NCBI GenBank assembly: GCA_016874795.1
Contig: VGTG01000006.1
Span: forward strand, 1-64,000
Source: Deltaproteobacteria bacterium
GTDB lineage: Bacteria > Desulfobacterota > Binatia > UBA12015
Reading direction: 5' to 3'
DNA length: 64,000 nucleotides
In this document: positions 53,660-61,603 of the stretch, piece by piece
How positions within the stretch are numbered: the stretch's first letter is position 1
How the letters are laid out: each line of letters opens with the position of its first letter
Program-made: the position numbers and the translations under genes
The notes under the pieces: generated by a model
Told to the model about the DNA's origin: nothing
Database searches by the model: none
Seen by the model: the letters and a program-made list of their open reading frames with translations, nothing else

Positions 53660-54598
53660 TCAGCGAGTCGCGGAGAGAAGCGTGCGCACGCCGCGAGCGA
53701 TGATCACGTCCTCGCGCGCGGCGACGACCTCGACACGGAAGTCGCCGAGGAAGCGCACGCGCGTCACCACGGCTTCGCGCACGTCGGCGCGGTTCTCGCC
53801 GACGCCGCCGCTGAACACGATCACGTCGAGGCCCGCGAGTGCCGCCGCCATCGCCGCGACCGCCTGCGCGACCCGGTACGTGTAGACGCCGAAGCCGAGC
53901 GGCGTATCGAGCCCACCGAGCGCCGCGAGCCCCGACTCCTTCTCGAGCGCGCGATCGAGCTCTTCCACGGAGAGCCCGTGCTCGCGCATCAGATAGAGAA
54001 GCGCGCCCGGATCGACCGATCCCGAGCGTGTCGCCATCGGCACGCCTTCGAGCGGGCTGAAGCCCATCGTCGTGTCGACGGAGCGTCCGTCGCGCACCGC
54101 GCTCACCGAGCAGCCGCCGCCGAGGTGACAGACGACGAGGCGCGGCACCCGGATCTGCGAAGCCGCCCACGCGACCGATAGGCCGTGGAAGCCGTACCGG
54201 CGGACGCCGAACGAATCGCGCCAGCGCCGCGGGAGCGCGTACGTCGCCGCTTCTTCCGGGATCGTCGCGTGGAACGCGGTGTCGAAAACGGCGACGTGCG
54301 GGACGTCCGGCAAGCGTCGCCGCGCTTCGGCGATGCCGTCGAGCGCCACCCGGTTGTGCAGCGGAGCGAGCGGCTCCAGCTCGTGCAGAGCGCGCTTCAC
54401 GTCGTCGTCGACGACGACGGGCTCGCGAAAGCGGCTCCCGCCGTGCACCACGCGGTGACCGACCGCGCCGACGCCCGACGGAACCGCTTGGAGAGACTCG
54501 ACCTTCGTCGACGCCTCGCCCGCGTCGACGACCGAGAGCTTGAGGCTCGTCGAGCCCGCGTTGACGACCAGCACTCCCGCGCAACTCGAAGGCGGCAC
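53660..54598 (-). CDS. ackA: Compact acetate/propionate kinase
   Basis: A 312-residue acetokinase; classical AckA is about 400 residues. GTG 54598 follows the upstream stop codon at once and gives the opening VLVVNAGSTSLKLSVVD. Preserved motifs: VGHRVVHGG, VAVFDTAFHATIPEEA (about 115), RRYGFHGLSV, VVCHLGGGCSVSAVRDGRSVDTTMG (in order), VPMATRSGSVDPG and VFSGGVGENRA. What is missing lies in the first inter-motif segment and the region after KESGL. It phosphorylates acetate, or reforms ATP from acetyl phosphate. It is probably the last gene of the aromatic operon. Confidence 0.9.
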   Translation of the reverse strand: MPPSSCAGVLVVNAGSTSLKLSVVDAGEASTKVESLQAVPSGVGAVGHRVVHGGSRFREPVVVDDDVKRALHELEPLAPLHNRVALDGIAEARRRLPDVPHVAVFDTAFHATIPEEAATYALPRRWRDSFGVRRYGFHGLSVAWAASQIRVPRLVVCHLGGGCSVSAVRDGRSVDTTMGFSPLEGVPMATRSGSVDPGALLYLMREHGLSVEELDRALEKESGLAALGGLDTPLGFGVYTYRVAQAVAAMAAALAGLDVIVFSGGVGENRADVREAVVTRVRFLGDFRVEVVAAREDVIIARGVRTLLSATR

Positions 54599-54600
54599 GG

Positions 54601-55092
54601 CTACCCCGCCCGGTACATGAACTCCTCTCGGACGATCTTGCCGTTCTTCACGGTGTAGACGCCGATCTCCTCCATCGACTCGCGCTGGCCGGTCGACTTC
54701 GTCTCGATGCCCATCTTGAAGCGCACGGAGAATCCGGTCGCGCCGACGAACGGGCCCTCGACCTCGGCGCCGTGCACGACGTGATCGGCTTCCCAGGTCG
54801 CGTTCTTCTGCAGAACGGACTTTCGACCGCTCCACTCCATCGACATGCCGAGGCCCTCGACGGAGACGACGCCCGGCGCCCACCACTTCGCGTAGACCTC
54901 GTCGCCCTTGCCGGAGCGGACGAGCTTCACGAGGTCGTTCCCGACCTCGAGCGGCGAAGCGCCCTTCCCGGTCTTTACCTGCTTCGGCGCAGCGCTCTTC
55001 GCCTTCGGGCTCCCGGCCTTCTTCTTGGCCTTCTTGTCCGATTTCGCCTTGGCCTTGCCCGCCTTCTTCTTGCCCTTCTTCTTGGTCGCCAT
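54601..55092 (-). CDS. SnoaL-like protein with Lys/Ala-rich N-terminal tail
   Basis: A 163-residue protein from ATG 55092 (GAGGAGAG upstream); the earlier start at 55149 has no ribosome site. Residues 1-45 are a histone H1-like tail rich in Lys and Ala (ATKKKGKKKAGKAKAKSDKK). Residues 50-163 form an NTF2/SnoaL-type cone fold (LVKLVRSGKGDEVYAKWWAP, VGATGFSVRFKMGIETKSTG, EIGVYTVKNGKIVREEFMY). The fold is used by small hydrolases, isomerases and binding proteins; no catalytic residue can be assigned. It lies between the thiolase and acetate kinase genes. Confidence 0.75.
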   Translation of the reverse strand: MATKKKGKKKAGKAKAKSDKKAKKKAGSPKAKSAAPKQVKTGKGASPLEVGNDLVKLVRSGKGDEVYAKWWAPGVVSVEGLGMSMEWSGRKSVLQKNATWEADHVVHGAEVEGPFVGATGFSVRFKMGIETKSTGQRESMEEIGVYTVKNGKIVREEFMYRAG

Positions 55093-55174
55093 CGCTTCCG
55101 CTCTCCTCTCGTTCGTTCTCCGCCCACTCTGCGCAAACCAGAAAGCCAACCGTGTGTCTACGGGCCCCGATCCG

Positions 55175-56359
55175 TCACTCCGCGCGCACGATCATCGCGC
55201 TCGTCGCGACGCCGGAGGCCCCGGTGACGAGCACCGCCTCGCAGCCGTCGACCTGCGACGTCGACGTTCCGCGGACTTGACGCACGGCCTCGAGGATCAG
55301 GTTGAAGCCGTGGACGTACGCTTCGCTCAGGCCGCCCCCGGACGTGAGCACCGGCAGGTCGCCGCCCAGCTCGATCCGCCCGCCTTCCGTGAACGGTCCG
55401 CCCTCGCCGCGCGCGCAGAAGCCGTAGTCCTCGAGGCCGAGGATCACGAGCGGCGTGAACGCGTCGTAGATCTGCGCGCAGTCGATGTCCTTCGGCCCGA
55501 TCGCGGAGCGCGCCCAGAGCTGGCGCGCGCACGGGACCGCCGTCGTCTCCATGTCCGGCACGTTGTAGTTGGCGAGGTGGACCGGATTCGGTCCCGACGC
55601 CTGCGCGGCGGAGTGCACGAGGACCGGCTTCCGGCGGAGGTCGCGTGCTCTCTCGACCGTCGTGACGACACACGCGAGCGCGCCGTCCGTCTCGAGGCAG
55701 CAATCGTAGAGCGTCAGCGGATAGCCGATCACGCGTCCACCGAGATACGTCTCCATGTCGAGCGGACGATCCTGCATCATCGCGCCGGGGTTGCGGTTCG
55801 CGTGCTTTCGCGCGGCGATGGCGACGTTGCCGAGATGCTCGCGCTTCGTCCCGTAGAGGAGCATGTGCCGGTGCGCCCACATGCCGATCACGTCGACGGG
55901 CCGGATCAGGCCCCACGGGACGTGCAGCGCCTTGTCCTCGGTGACGAGCTCGCGCTCCTGCGCCCAGGGGCGCGAAGCCTTGCCGCCGCGGTTCCGTGCG
56001 CGATGGCAGACGACCGTCGTCGCGAGCCCGCAAGCGATCGCCGCGGCGGCGTGCAGGATCGTCGCGCACGAGGCTCCGCCGCCGTACGAGATCTTGTCCC
56101 ACCACTGCAGGTTCGAGACGCCGAGACCGCGCGCGAGCGTCACCTCGTGCGTGTGCTCCAGGTCGAACATCGAGATGCCGTCGACGTCCTCGGCGGCGAG
56201 GCCGGCGTCGTCGAGGGCGAGCTGGATCGCCTCGATCGCCGTGTCCGAGATCGGGCGTCCGACGTCCTTCGCGAACGGAAGCTGTCCGATGCCGACGATC
56301 GCGACGCGATCGCGGATCCGCGCGAAGAGATCCTCGTCGACGGTCTTCGGCGACGCCAT
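55175..56359 (-). CDS. SCP2-type thiolase (lipid-transfer-protein/thiolase family)
   Basis: A 394-residue thiolase-fold protein. Sequence order fits the SCP-x/Ltp group: VAIVGIGQLPFAKDVGRP at the N-terminus, QWWDKISYGGGASCATILHAAAA with the nucleophile-region Cys (about 99), IDCAQIYDAFTPLVILGLEDYGF, and the C-terminal SGGGLSEAYVHGFN (the GH motif). Members of this group cleave or aldol-cleave CoA thioesters, often with a DUF35 partner; one such gene lies at 52730. It follows the FAH-type gene by 52 nt in the TetR-led operon. Whether it is a thiolase or an Ltp2-like aldolase cannot be decided from sequence. Confidence 0.88.
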   Translation of the reverse strand: MASPKTVDEDLFARIRDRVAIVGIGQLPFAKDVGRPISDTAIEAIQLALDDAGLAAEDVDGISMFDLEHTHEVTLARGLGVSNLQWWDKISYGGGASCATILHAAAAIACGLATTVVCHRARNRGGKASRPWAQERELVTEDKALHVPWGLIRPVDVIGMWAHRHMLLYGTKREHLGNVAIAARKHANRNPGAMMQDRPLDMETYLGGRVIGYPLTLYDCCLETDGALACVVTTVERARDLRRKPVLVHSAAQASGPNPVHLANYNVPDMETTAVPCARQLWARSAIGPKDIDCAQIYDAFTPLVILGLEDYGFCARGEGGPFTEGGRIELGGDLPVLTSGGGLSEAYVHGFNLILEAVRQVRGTSTSQVDGCEAVLVTGASGVATSAMIVRAE

Positions 56360-56411
56360 GGCTCGGCGTTGCCATACCGGAGCGAGCCGGTCCTCGCGAC
56401 GGGAGGGCGGG

Positions 56412-57404
56412 TCAGGCTGCGGCGGACGTCAGCCGTTCCTCGCGGGGTGCGACGACGGTGTTCTCCTGTACGCCGAGATCGATCGCCCCGTCGTCGGTGC
56501 GGATCGCCGCCTTCACGCGGTCGCCCGGACGGAGGAAGCGCGGATTGCCGGCATTCATCTTGACGAAGTTCGCCCACTTCACGTGATCCGGGAGGAGCTT
56601 GCCGACGAGGAGCGCGAGCCCGCCCGGCGCGCGCAGCGCGCAGCCGCCCGGCGTGCCAGTCGCGATCAAGTCGCCGGTCGAGAGGTCCTGCAACGCGGAG
56701 AGCTCCGTCAGCGTCGGCGCGGGCGTGAAGATCATGTCCTCGGCGAGGCTGTCCTGACGGATCTCGTCGTTCACCCGGAGCGAGAGCCGAAGGGACGCGA
56801 AGCGAGCGAGGTCCGCCGCGTCGACCAGCGTCAAGTAGGGTCCGACGGGGCCGAACGTGCGGTAGCTCTTCCCCTTGTAGAACTGCGTCTGCAGGAGCTG
56901 CACGTCGCGCGCGCTGACGTCGTTCACGAGGACGAGGGCCGCCACGTAGTGGTGCAGATTTTCCTCGGTCACCGCGACGGGGCCGTCGAGATCGCGTCCG
57001 ACGACGAGCCCGATCTCGACCTCGTAGTCGAGGAGACGGACGTGCGCCGGCCGCACGATGTCCGTGTCCGCCGGCGCGAGGCAGGAGGACGCCTTCCGGA
57101 AGATCATGTTGAAGGACGCGCGCTCAGGATCGAGCCCGGATTCGCGCATGTGGCTCCGGTAGTTGATCCCCTGACAGATGAACTGCTGGTTCCGCGTGAT
57201 CGGGCAGAGAAGCTCGACGCTTCGGGGCGAGAGCGCCTCGCCCACGGGGAGACGCGCTGCCACCGCGCGCGCCTCAGCGGCTCCTTCGCGCAGGAAGTCG
57301 CGCGTCGTCGCGTACGAGCCCGGGATCGGGGTGATGCTTCCCGCGCGGGCCACGCCCCAGAGGGCTTCGCCGCCTTGACGATAGTGGATCACGTTGATGG
57401 CCAT
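56412..57404 (-). CDS. Fumarylacetoacetate hydrolase-family protein
   Basis: A 330-residue protein; ATG 57404 has GGGGAGG upstream. The C-terminal FAH domain (about 70-320) is clear: ICQGINYRSHMRESG, IFRKASSCLAP, LLDYEVEIGLVVGRDLDG with the metal-binding E-x-E, LVLVNDVSARDVQ with the metal Asp, GKSYRTFGPVGPYL and LIATGTPGGCA. Such enzymes hydrolyse, hydrate or decarboxylate 2-keto acids formed after meta ring cleavage. Position between an extradiol dioxygenase and a thiolase gene supports a step after ring cleavage. Confidence 0.9.
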   Translation of the reverse strand: MAINVIHYRQGGEALWGVARAGSITPIPGSYATTRDFLREGAAEARAVAARLPVGEALSPRSVELLCPITRNQQFICQGINYRSHMRESGLDPERASFNMIFRKASSCLAPADTDIVRPAHVRLLDYEVEIGLVVGRDLDGPVAVTEENLHHYVAALVLVNDVSARDVQLLQTQFYKGKSYRTFGPVGPYLTLVDAADLARFASLRLSLRVNDEIRQDSLAEDMIFTPAPTLTELSALQDLSTGDLIATGTPGGCALRAPGGLALLVGKLLPDHVKWANFVKMNAGNPRFLRPGDRVKAAIRTDDGAIDLGVQENTVVAPREERLTSAAA

Positions 57405-57426
57405 GAGAAACCTCCCCTTCCTCGCT

Positions 57427-58539
57427 CTAGCGGGAGAGCGCTTTCGCCACGCCGATCAGCTTGCCGAGGCTCAGGTCCTCGCTCTGGAACAGGGCGGAGA
57501 CGAGCTGGATCGCCTTCCGCGGGCTCATCGACGTGTCGAAGAAATCGCGCGGCAAGGGCGGCCCCCACTGCGCGAGGCTGCCGCGCCCGAACGGGCTCGT
57601 CGCCGTCGGAACGGACGCGTCGAAGAGGTCGCCGTCCGTGTAGTGCTCGTGCATCATCCCGTCGGGATCGCGCCAGTAGTCGAAGATCTGGCTGCCGAGG
57701 AGATGGCGCCCGACGCCCCAGGAGTGCTTCCACCCTCGACGACGGAGGTGCTCTCCGCCCATCGCGACCGCGTCGAGATCCTGCACCTCGAACGCGGCAT
57801 GCTCGAACGACTCGGCGAAGCCGGCTGCGACCGCGATCGTGTGGTGATCGGACGGCGTCTCGCCGCGATCGCAGCGCAGGAACGCGATCACCGGTCCCGC
57901 CTCGGGTCGGTCCGCGAGCGCCTGGTAGTCGGAGACGATCAGGCCGAACGTCCGCATCAGCCAGAGCAGCATGCGCGAGTGATGGCACGTCTGGAGCACG
58001 ACGTGTCCGAGACGATGCACCTGCGCCGGGGCGACGGGCGGACGCTGCGCGGCGTTCAGGCGAACCTTCTCCGAGACGAAGTTCGCGGAGAGAGGCGGAC
58101 GAATCGGCAGGCGCGGCGCCGCTTCGCGTCCGCAAACGACGTGCACCTCGAGGCCGTTCGGCGCCGTCGAGCGTACGCGCTGGCCGCCGCCCGGACCGTC
58201 GACGGGCTCGATCGGTGAAGCGCCCGCGTGCTCGACGAGGCGTCGCAGGTCATCGATGCTCGCCGCGCGGAGCCCGAAGCCTGCGAATCGCGGCGTGTCG
58301 CCGCGGCGCAGGACGTAGCAGTACGGGTCTTCGCCGTGGCCGCGCAGGTAGATCGCATCCTCGGTTCGCTCCACGCGGACGAGGCCGAAGTCCGTCAAGA
58401 AGCGCTCGCTCGCCTCGAGGTCGGGCTTCTCGAAGGTCACATACGCGAGCTCGAGGACGCGGACGAGCGGCTCGTCGGCGCGACCGCGAGCGAGCTCCGT
58501 CCGGTCTCGCTCGTTCAGCGGCTGCAGCTCGGTGCTCAT
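57427..58539 (-). CDS. Extradiol ring-cleavage dioxygenase (vicinal oxygen chelate, two domains)
   Basis: A 370-residue type I extradiol enzyme. Two VOC modules: about 25-145 and 175-300. Iron ligands of the C-terminal module are His in HRLGHVVLQT (about 178), His in ESFEHAAFEV (about 247) and Glu in DGMMHEHYTDGD (about 297). The final Tyr/His region supports catalysis. It opens a catechol ring between a hydroxylated and a neighbouring carbon, using Fe(II) and O2. Longer than BphC-type enzymes by about 70 residues, mainly at the C-terminus. It follows the flavin hydroxylase gene by 24 nt. Confidence 0.88.
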   Translation of the reverse strand: MSTELQPLNERDRTELARGRADEPLVRVLELAYVTFEKPDLEASERFLTDFGLVRVERTEDAIYLRGHGEDPYCYVLRRGDTPRFAGFGLRAASIDDLRRLVEHAGASPIEPVDGPGGGQRVRSTAPNGLEVHVVCGREAAPRLPIRPPLSANFVSEKVRLNAAQRPPVAPAQVHRLGHVVLQTCHHSRMLLWLMRTFGLIVSDYQALADRPEAGPVIAFLRCDRGETPSDHHTIAVAAGFAESFEHAAFEVQDLDAVAMGGEHLRRRGWKHSWGVGRHLLGSQIFDYWRDPDGMMHEHYTDGDLFDASVPTATSPFGRGSLAQWGPPLPRDFFDTSMSPRKAIQLVSALFQSEDLSLGKLIGVAKALSR

Positions 58540-58563
58540 CGTTTCGTCCTTCTCTTCTCCCGG

Positions 58564-60213
58564 CTACGCCGCCCGACGCGCGGATGCGGTGACGACTCCG
58601 CGGAGGAGGCTCTCGAACGCCGCCGTCGCCTCCACCGCCGCCCGTGGCTCGAGCTCCGCCGCGCAGAACCGATCCGGACGGACGGCGACGATCGAGCACG
58701 CCTTCCCGAACCACTCGGCGAGATGGCCGGTCTCGTCGATGATGGTACCGTCCGTCGCCTTCGCTCCGCGCGGGAGCACGTGCACGAGGCGCGCGCCGAG
58801 CCCGCGCCAGTACGCGAGCGTGCCGACGTCGAGCGTCTTCGCGGGGTCTGCGTCGTAGCCGACGACCGCGAATCCCGGACCGAGCACGTCGTCGAGCGGG
58901 ACCGTCTCGCCGCCGGAGGTGCGCACCTGCGGTTGGAAGATCATCTGTCCCGCGAGACGCGAAGCCTCGTCCCTCCCGCCTTCCGACGGGACGAAGACGC
59001 CGCGACGCATGCGCGGCGCGCGGAGCGAGCGCATCAGCGAGCGCTCGATGACTTGCTGGCCGCCGCGCACGACGCCAAGCACCGCGAAGACCGCATCCCG
59101 CAGCGCCGCCCGCACGCGGCTCGTCGGCTGGATCAGATCGCCGAGGCGATTGGCGAGAGCGGTCGCCGCCTTCACATGCGAGCGGCGCTCGACCTCGTAG
59201 CTGTCGAGGAGCGCCTGATCGGCGGCGCCGACGACGACGAGCGCGAGCTTCCACGCGAGATCGCGCGCGTCGCGAATTCCGCCGTTCATCCCCTGCCCCG
59301 CGAACGGCGGCATCATGTGCGCGGCGTCGCCGGCGAGGAGGACGCGCCCCTCCCGGTAGCGGTCGGCGACGAGGGAGTGGAAGGTGTAGACGCACTTCCG
59401 CTCGAGCTTCACCTGCTCCGGGCGAGTGTGCGGCGCGAGAAGACGCGCGATCATGCCGTCGTCGAGGAGGTCCTCCTCGCTCTCGCCGGGCATCAGCATC
59501 CACTCCCAGCGGCGCTTCGTCCCGCGCTTGCGGATCGACATCGCGGGCCGCCGCGGATCGCAGAAGAAGCGGCAATCGAACGCTCCGGCAAGGTGCGCGT
59601 CGATCGTGTCGATCACGAGCCACTTCTCCGGCGCAGTCGCTCCCGACATGCCGATCCCGAGCTGCTGCCGCATCGCCGAGCGGCCGCCGTCGCAGGCGAT
59701 CAGGTATTCCGCCTCGATCGAGAACGGTCGTCCGTCGCTGCTCGTTCCCCGGACGGAGACGCCGCTCGCGTCCTGCGAGAAGCCCTCCACGGCGTGCCCG
59801 AAGCGAACGTCGACGTGCGGGAACCGTTCGAGCCCGAGCCGAAGCGCCCGCTCGAAGATCGGCTGGTCGAAGGAGTTCTGCTGCGCATGCCCATATGGCG
59901 TCGGGCCGAGATCGATCGACAAGAGCGTGCGGCCACGGCCGTTCACGTAGTCGACGTGGAAGCCGAGAAGCGTGTCCGCCGCGACCTCCTCGTAGAGGCC
60001 GGCCGCCTGCATCGTGCGGAGCGATTCGGCGTCGATCGCGACGGCACGCGGCTCCGCGACCGTGGTCGCGTTCCGCTCGAGCAGCACCGTTCGGACGCCG
60101 TACACCCCGAGGAGGTTCGCGAGCGTCATCCCGACCGGACCGGCGCCGACGATCGCGACTTCCGCGCGCGCGGCGCTTCCGGAGCCGATCGTCTCGACGG
60201 TTCGCGGGATCAT
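58564..60213 (-). CDS. FAD-dependent aromatic hydroxylase (MhpA-like)
   Basis: A 549-residue class A flavoprotein monooxygenase. ATG 60213 overlaps the TetR stop (ATGA) and has AAGGAG upstream. FAD-binding motifs: EVAIVGAGPVGMTLANLLG (GxGxxG, about 18-36), the AEPRAVAIDAES stretch, the DG motif YLIACDGGRSAMRQQLGI (about 163-180), and RVLLAGDAAHMMPPFAGQGMNGGIRDA (in order, about 290). The C-terminal thioredoxin-like domain is present (about 440-540). It uses NAD(P)H and O2 to hydroxylate a phenol next to the existing hydroxyl group, feeding the dioxygenase. Exact substrate unknown. Confidence 0.92.
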   Translation of the reverse strand: MIPRTVETIGSGSAARAEVAIVGAGPVGMTLANLLGVYGVRTVLLERNATTVAEPRAVAIDAESLRTMQAAGLYEEVAADTLLGFHVDYVNGRGRTLLSIDLGPTPYGHAQQNSFDQPIFERALRLGLERFPHVDVRFGHAVEGFSQDASGVSVRGTSSDGRPFSIEAEYLIACDGGRSAMRQQLGIGMSGATAPEKWLVIDTIDAHLAGAFDCRFFCDPRRPAMSIRKRGTKRRWEWMLMPGESEEDLLDDGMIARLLAPHTRPEQVKLERKCVYTFHSLVADRYREGRVLLAGDAAHMMPPFAGQGMNGGIRDARDLAWKLALVVVGAADQALLDSYEVERRSHVKAATALANRLGDLIQPTSRVRAALRDAVFAVLGVVRGGQQVIERSLMRSLRAPRMRRGVFVPSEGGRDEASRLAGQMIFQPQVRTSGGETVPLDDVLGPGFAVVGYDADPAKTLDVGTLAYWRGLGARLVHVLPRGAKATDGTIIDETGHLAEWFGKACSIVAVRPDRFCAAELEPRAAVEATAAFESLLRGVVTASARRAA

Positions 60214-60935
60214 CGACGCGTCTCCTTCCGCGAGGCAGCGGGTGCACTCTCGCCGACGAGCAGCGCCACGATCGCATCCGCGTGCGCCTCGATGCTCTCC
60301 GGCGAGAGCGGGTCCTGCCCCGTCAAGCGGCGGCACTCGGGCGCCACGACGAAGAGATGCGCAACCGCGCCGATCAGGATGTAGTGCAGGTGCACCGGCG
60401 GCACCTTCGGCGCGACGCCGTGCGCCTGCGCGGCGGCGATCAGGCCGGTCGAGAGCTCATAGAGCGGCCGCACGTGGTGGTCGACGAGCCACTGCATCCG
60501 CGGCCCGTCGTGCTTTCCCTCCTGCACCATCAGGCGGTGCAGCTCCGGACGCTGCGCGGCGAAGCGGACGTAGTGGCGAATCAGGAGGCGGAGCTGCGTC
60601 GCGGGGTCGGCGTCCTCGAGCGCGCGCACGCGCTCCGTGAAGGCGTCGCGGAGCTCGCCGAAGAGCTGCTCGACGACCGCCTGCCAGAGCGCGAGCTTGC
60701 TCGCGAAGTGATACGTGATCAGGCCCTGGTTCACGCCGGCCCGATCGGAGATGGCGCGCGTCGAGGCGCCGTCGAAGCCGAGCTCGGCGAAGGACTCGAG
60801 AGCGGCGGCGAGGATGCGCTCGCGCGTTCCGACGGCCCGGAGCCGCCGGCGATCGTCGGGCGCTCGGGCTCCGTCGGCTGCGGGTGCGGGCGCTCTCCCC
60901 AGCGGCGCCGCGCGCTTCGCTCGAGCCGTCCCCAT
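60210..60935 (-). CDS. TetR-family transcriptional regulator
   Basis: A 241-residue repressor. After a disordered 36-residue basic tail, the HTH domain is typical: TRERILAAALESFAELGFDGASTRAISDRAGVNQGLITYHFASK (in order, about 37-80). The ligand domain resembles the group with a C-terminal CerR/TetR_C_36-like region. Its gene is the first of the aromatic operon and overlaps the hydroxylase, so it controls its own synthesis. It diverges from the FMN reductase gene over an 83-bp region with two TTCGATCGAA palindromes, the likely operators. Confidence 0.93.
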   Translation of the reverse strand: MGTARAKRAAPLGRAPAPAADGARAPDDRRRLRAVGTRERILAAALESFAELGFDGASTRAISDRAGVNQGLITYHFASKLALWQAVVEQLFGELRDAFTERVRALEDADPATQLRLLIRHYVRFAAQRPELHRLMVQEGKHDGPRMQWLVDHHVRPLYELSTGLIAAAQAHGVAPKVPPVHLHYILIGAVAHLFVVAPECRRLTGQDPLSPESIEAHADAIVALLVGESAPAASRKETRR

Positions 60936-60947
60936 GAGCCCGTTCTT

Positions 60948-60959
60948 ATTCGATCGAAT
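60948..60959. promoter_or_regulatory. Candidate TetR operator O1
   Basis: A 12-bp perfect palindrome, ATTCGATCGAAT, 13 bp upstream of the tetR start codon. Its centre is 32 bp, about three helical turns, from that of O2. Confidence 0.7.
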
Positions 60960-60977
60960 GAGAGAGTCAAGGGATTT

Positions 60978-60993
60978 TTGTTCGATCGAACAA
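60978..60993. promoter_or_regulatory. Candidate TetR operator O2
   Basis: A 16-bp perfect palindrome, TTGTTCGATCGAACAA, 25 bp upstream of the FMN reductase ATG. It shares the core TTCGATCGAA with O1. It would overlap the -35 region of a promoter using TGCTAG at 61005. Confidence 0.75.
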
Positions 60994-61018
60994 GAATTCC
61001 TCCGTGCTAGCCTCGCGC

Positions 61019-61591
61019 ATGGCGGATTCGTTGAGCTTGCTGGGAATCGTCGGAAGCCTGCGGAAGGCGTCCTACAACCGGTCGCTGCTGCGGGCGGCGG
61101 GCGAGGTCCTGCCGGAAGGGGTCGGGCTCACGATCTTCGAGAGCCTCGGGAACATCCCCCTGTACGACGGGGACGTCGAGGATGCGGGATTCCCCGAAGC
61201 CGTCGTGGCGCTGAAGGACGCGATCGCGCGCGCGGACGGGCTCCTGATCGCCACGCCGGAGTACAACTACGGCGTGCCGGGCGTGCTGAAGAACGCGATC
61301 GACTGGGCCTCGCGCCCTCCCGGCAAGACGCCGCTTCTGAAGAAGCCCGTCGGAATCATGGGCGCGACGCCGGGCGGCGGCGGGACGATCCGCGCGCAGT
61401 TGCAGATCCGGCAGTCGTTCGTGTTCCTCCAGATGCCGGCGCTGCTGCAGCCCGAGATGATGGTCTCTCGCGCGCACGAGCGCTTCGACGAGAGCGGCAA
61501 GCTCACCGACGACCGCACGCGCGAGCAGCTGAAGAAGTACCTCGCGGCTCTCTGCGACTTCGTCCGCAAGACCCGCGCGGCCGCGAGCTAG
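61019..61591 (+). CDS. NADPH-dependent FMN reductase
   Basis: A 190-residue flavodoxin-like enzyme of the chromate/azo/quinone reductase group. FMN-phosphate loop: GIVGSLRKASYNRSLLRA (about 8-25). Second motif: PEYNYGVPGVLKNAIDWASRP (in order, about 78-98), and GATPGGGGTIRAQLQIRQ (about 117). It reduces FMN or quinones with NADPH. It is divergent from the TetR gene and shares its operator region, so it is probably under the same control. No ribosome site precedes ATG 61019; TGCTAG lies 8 nt before it. Confidence 0.92.
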   Translation: MADSLSLLGIVGSLRKASYNRSLLRAAGEVLPEGVGLTIFESLGNIPLYDGDVEDAGFPEAVVALKDAIARADGLLIATPEYNYGVPGVLKNAIDWASRPPGKTPLLKKPVGIMGATPGGGGTIRAQLQIRQSFVFLQMPALLQPEMMVSRAHERFDESGKLTDDRTREQLKKYLAALCDFVRKTRAAAS

Positions 61592-61603
61592 GAGCGCCGC
61601 GAG

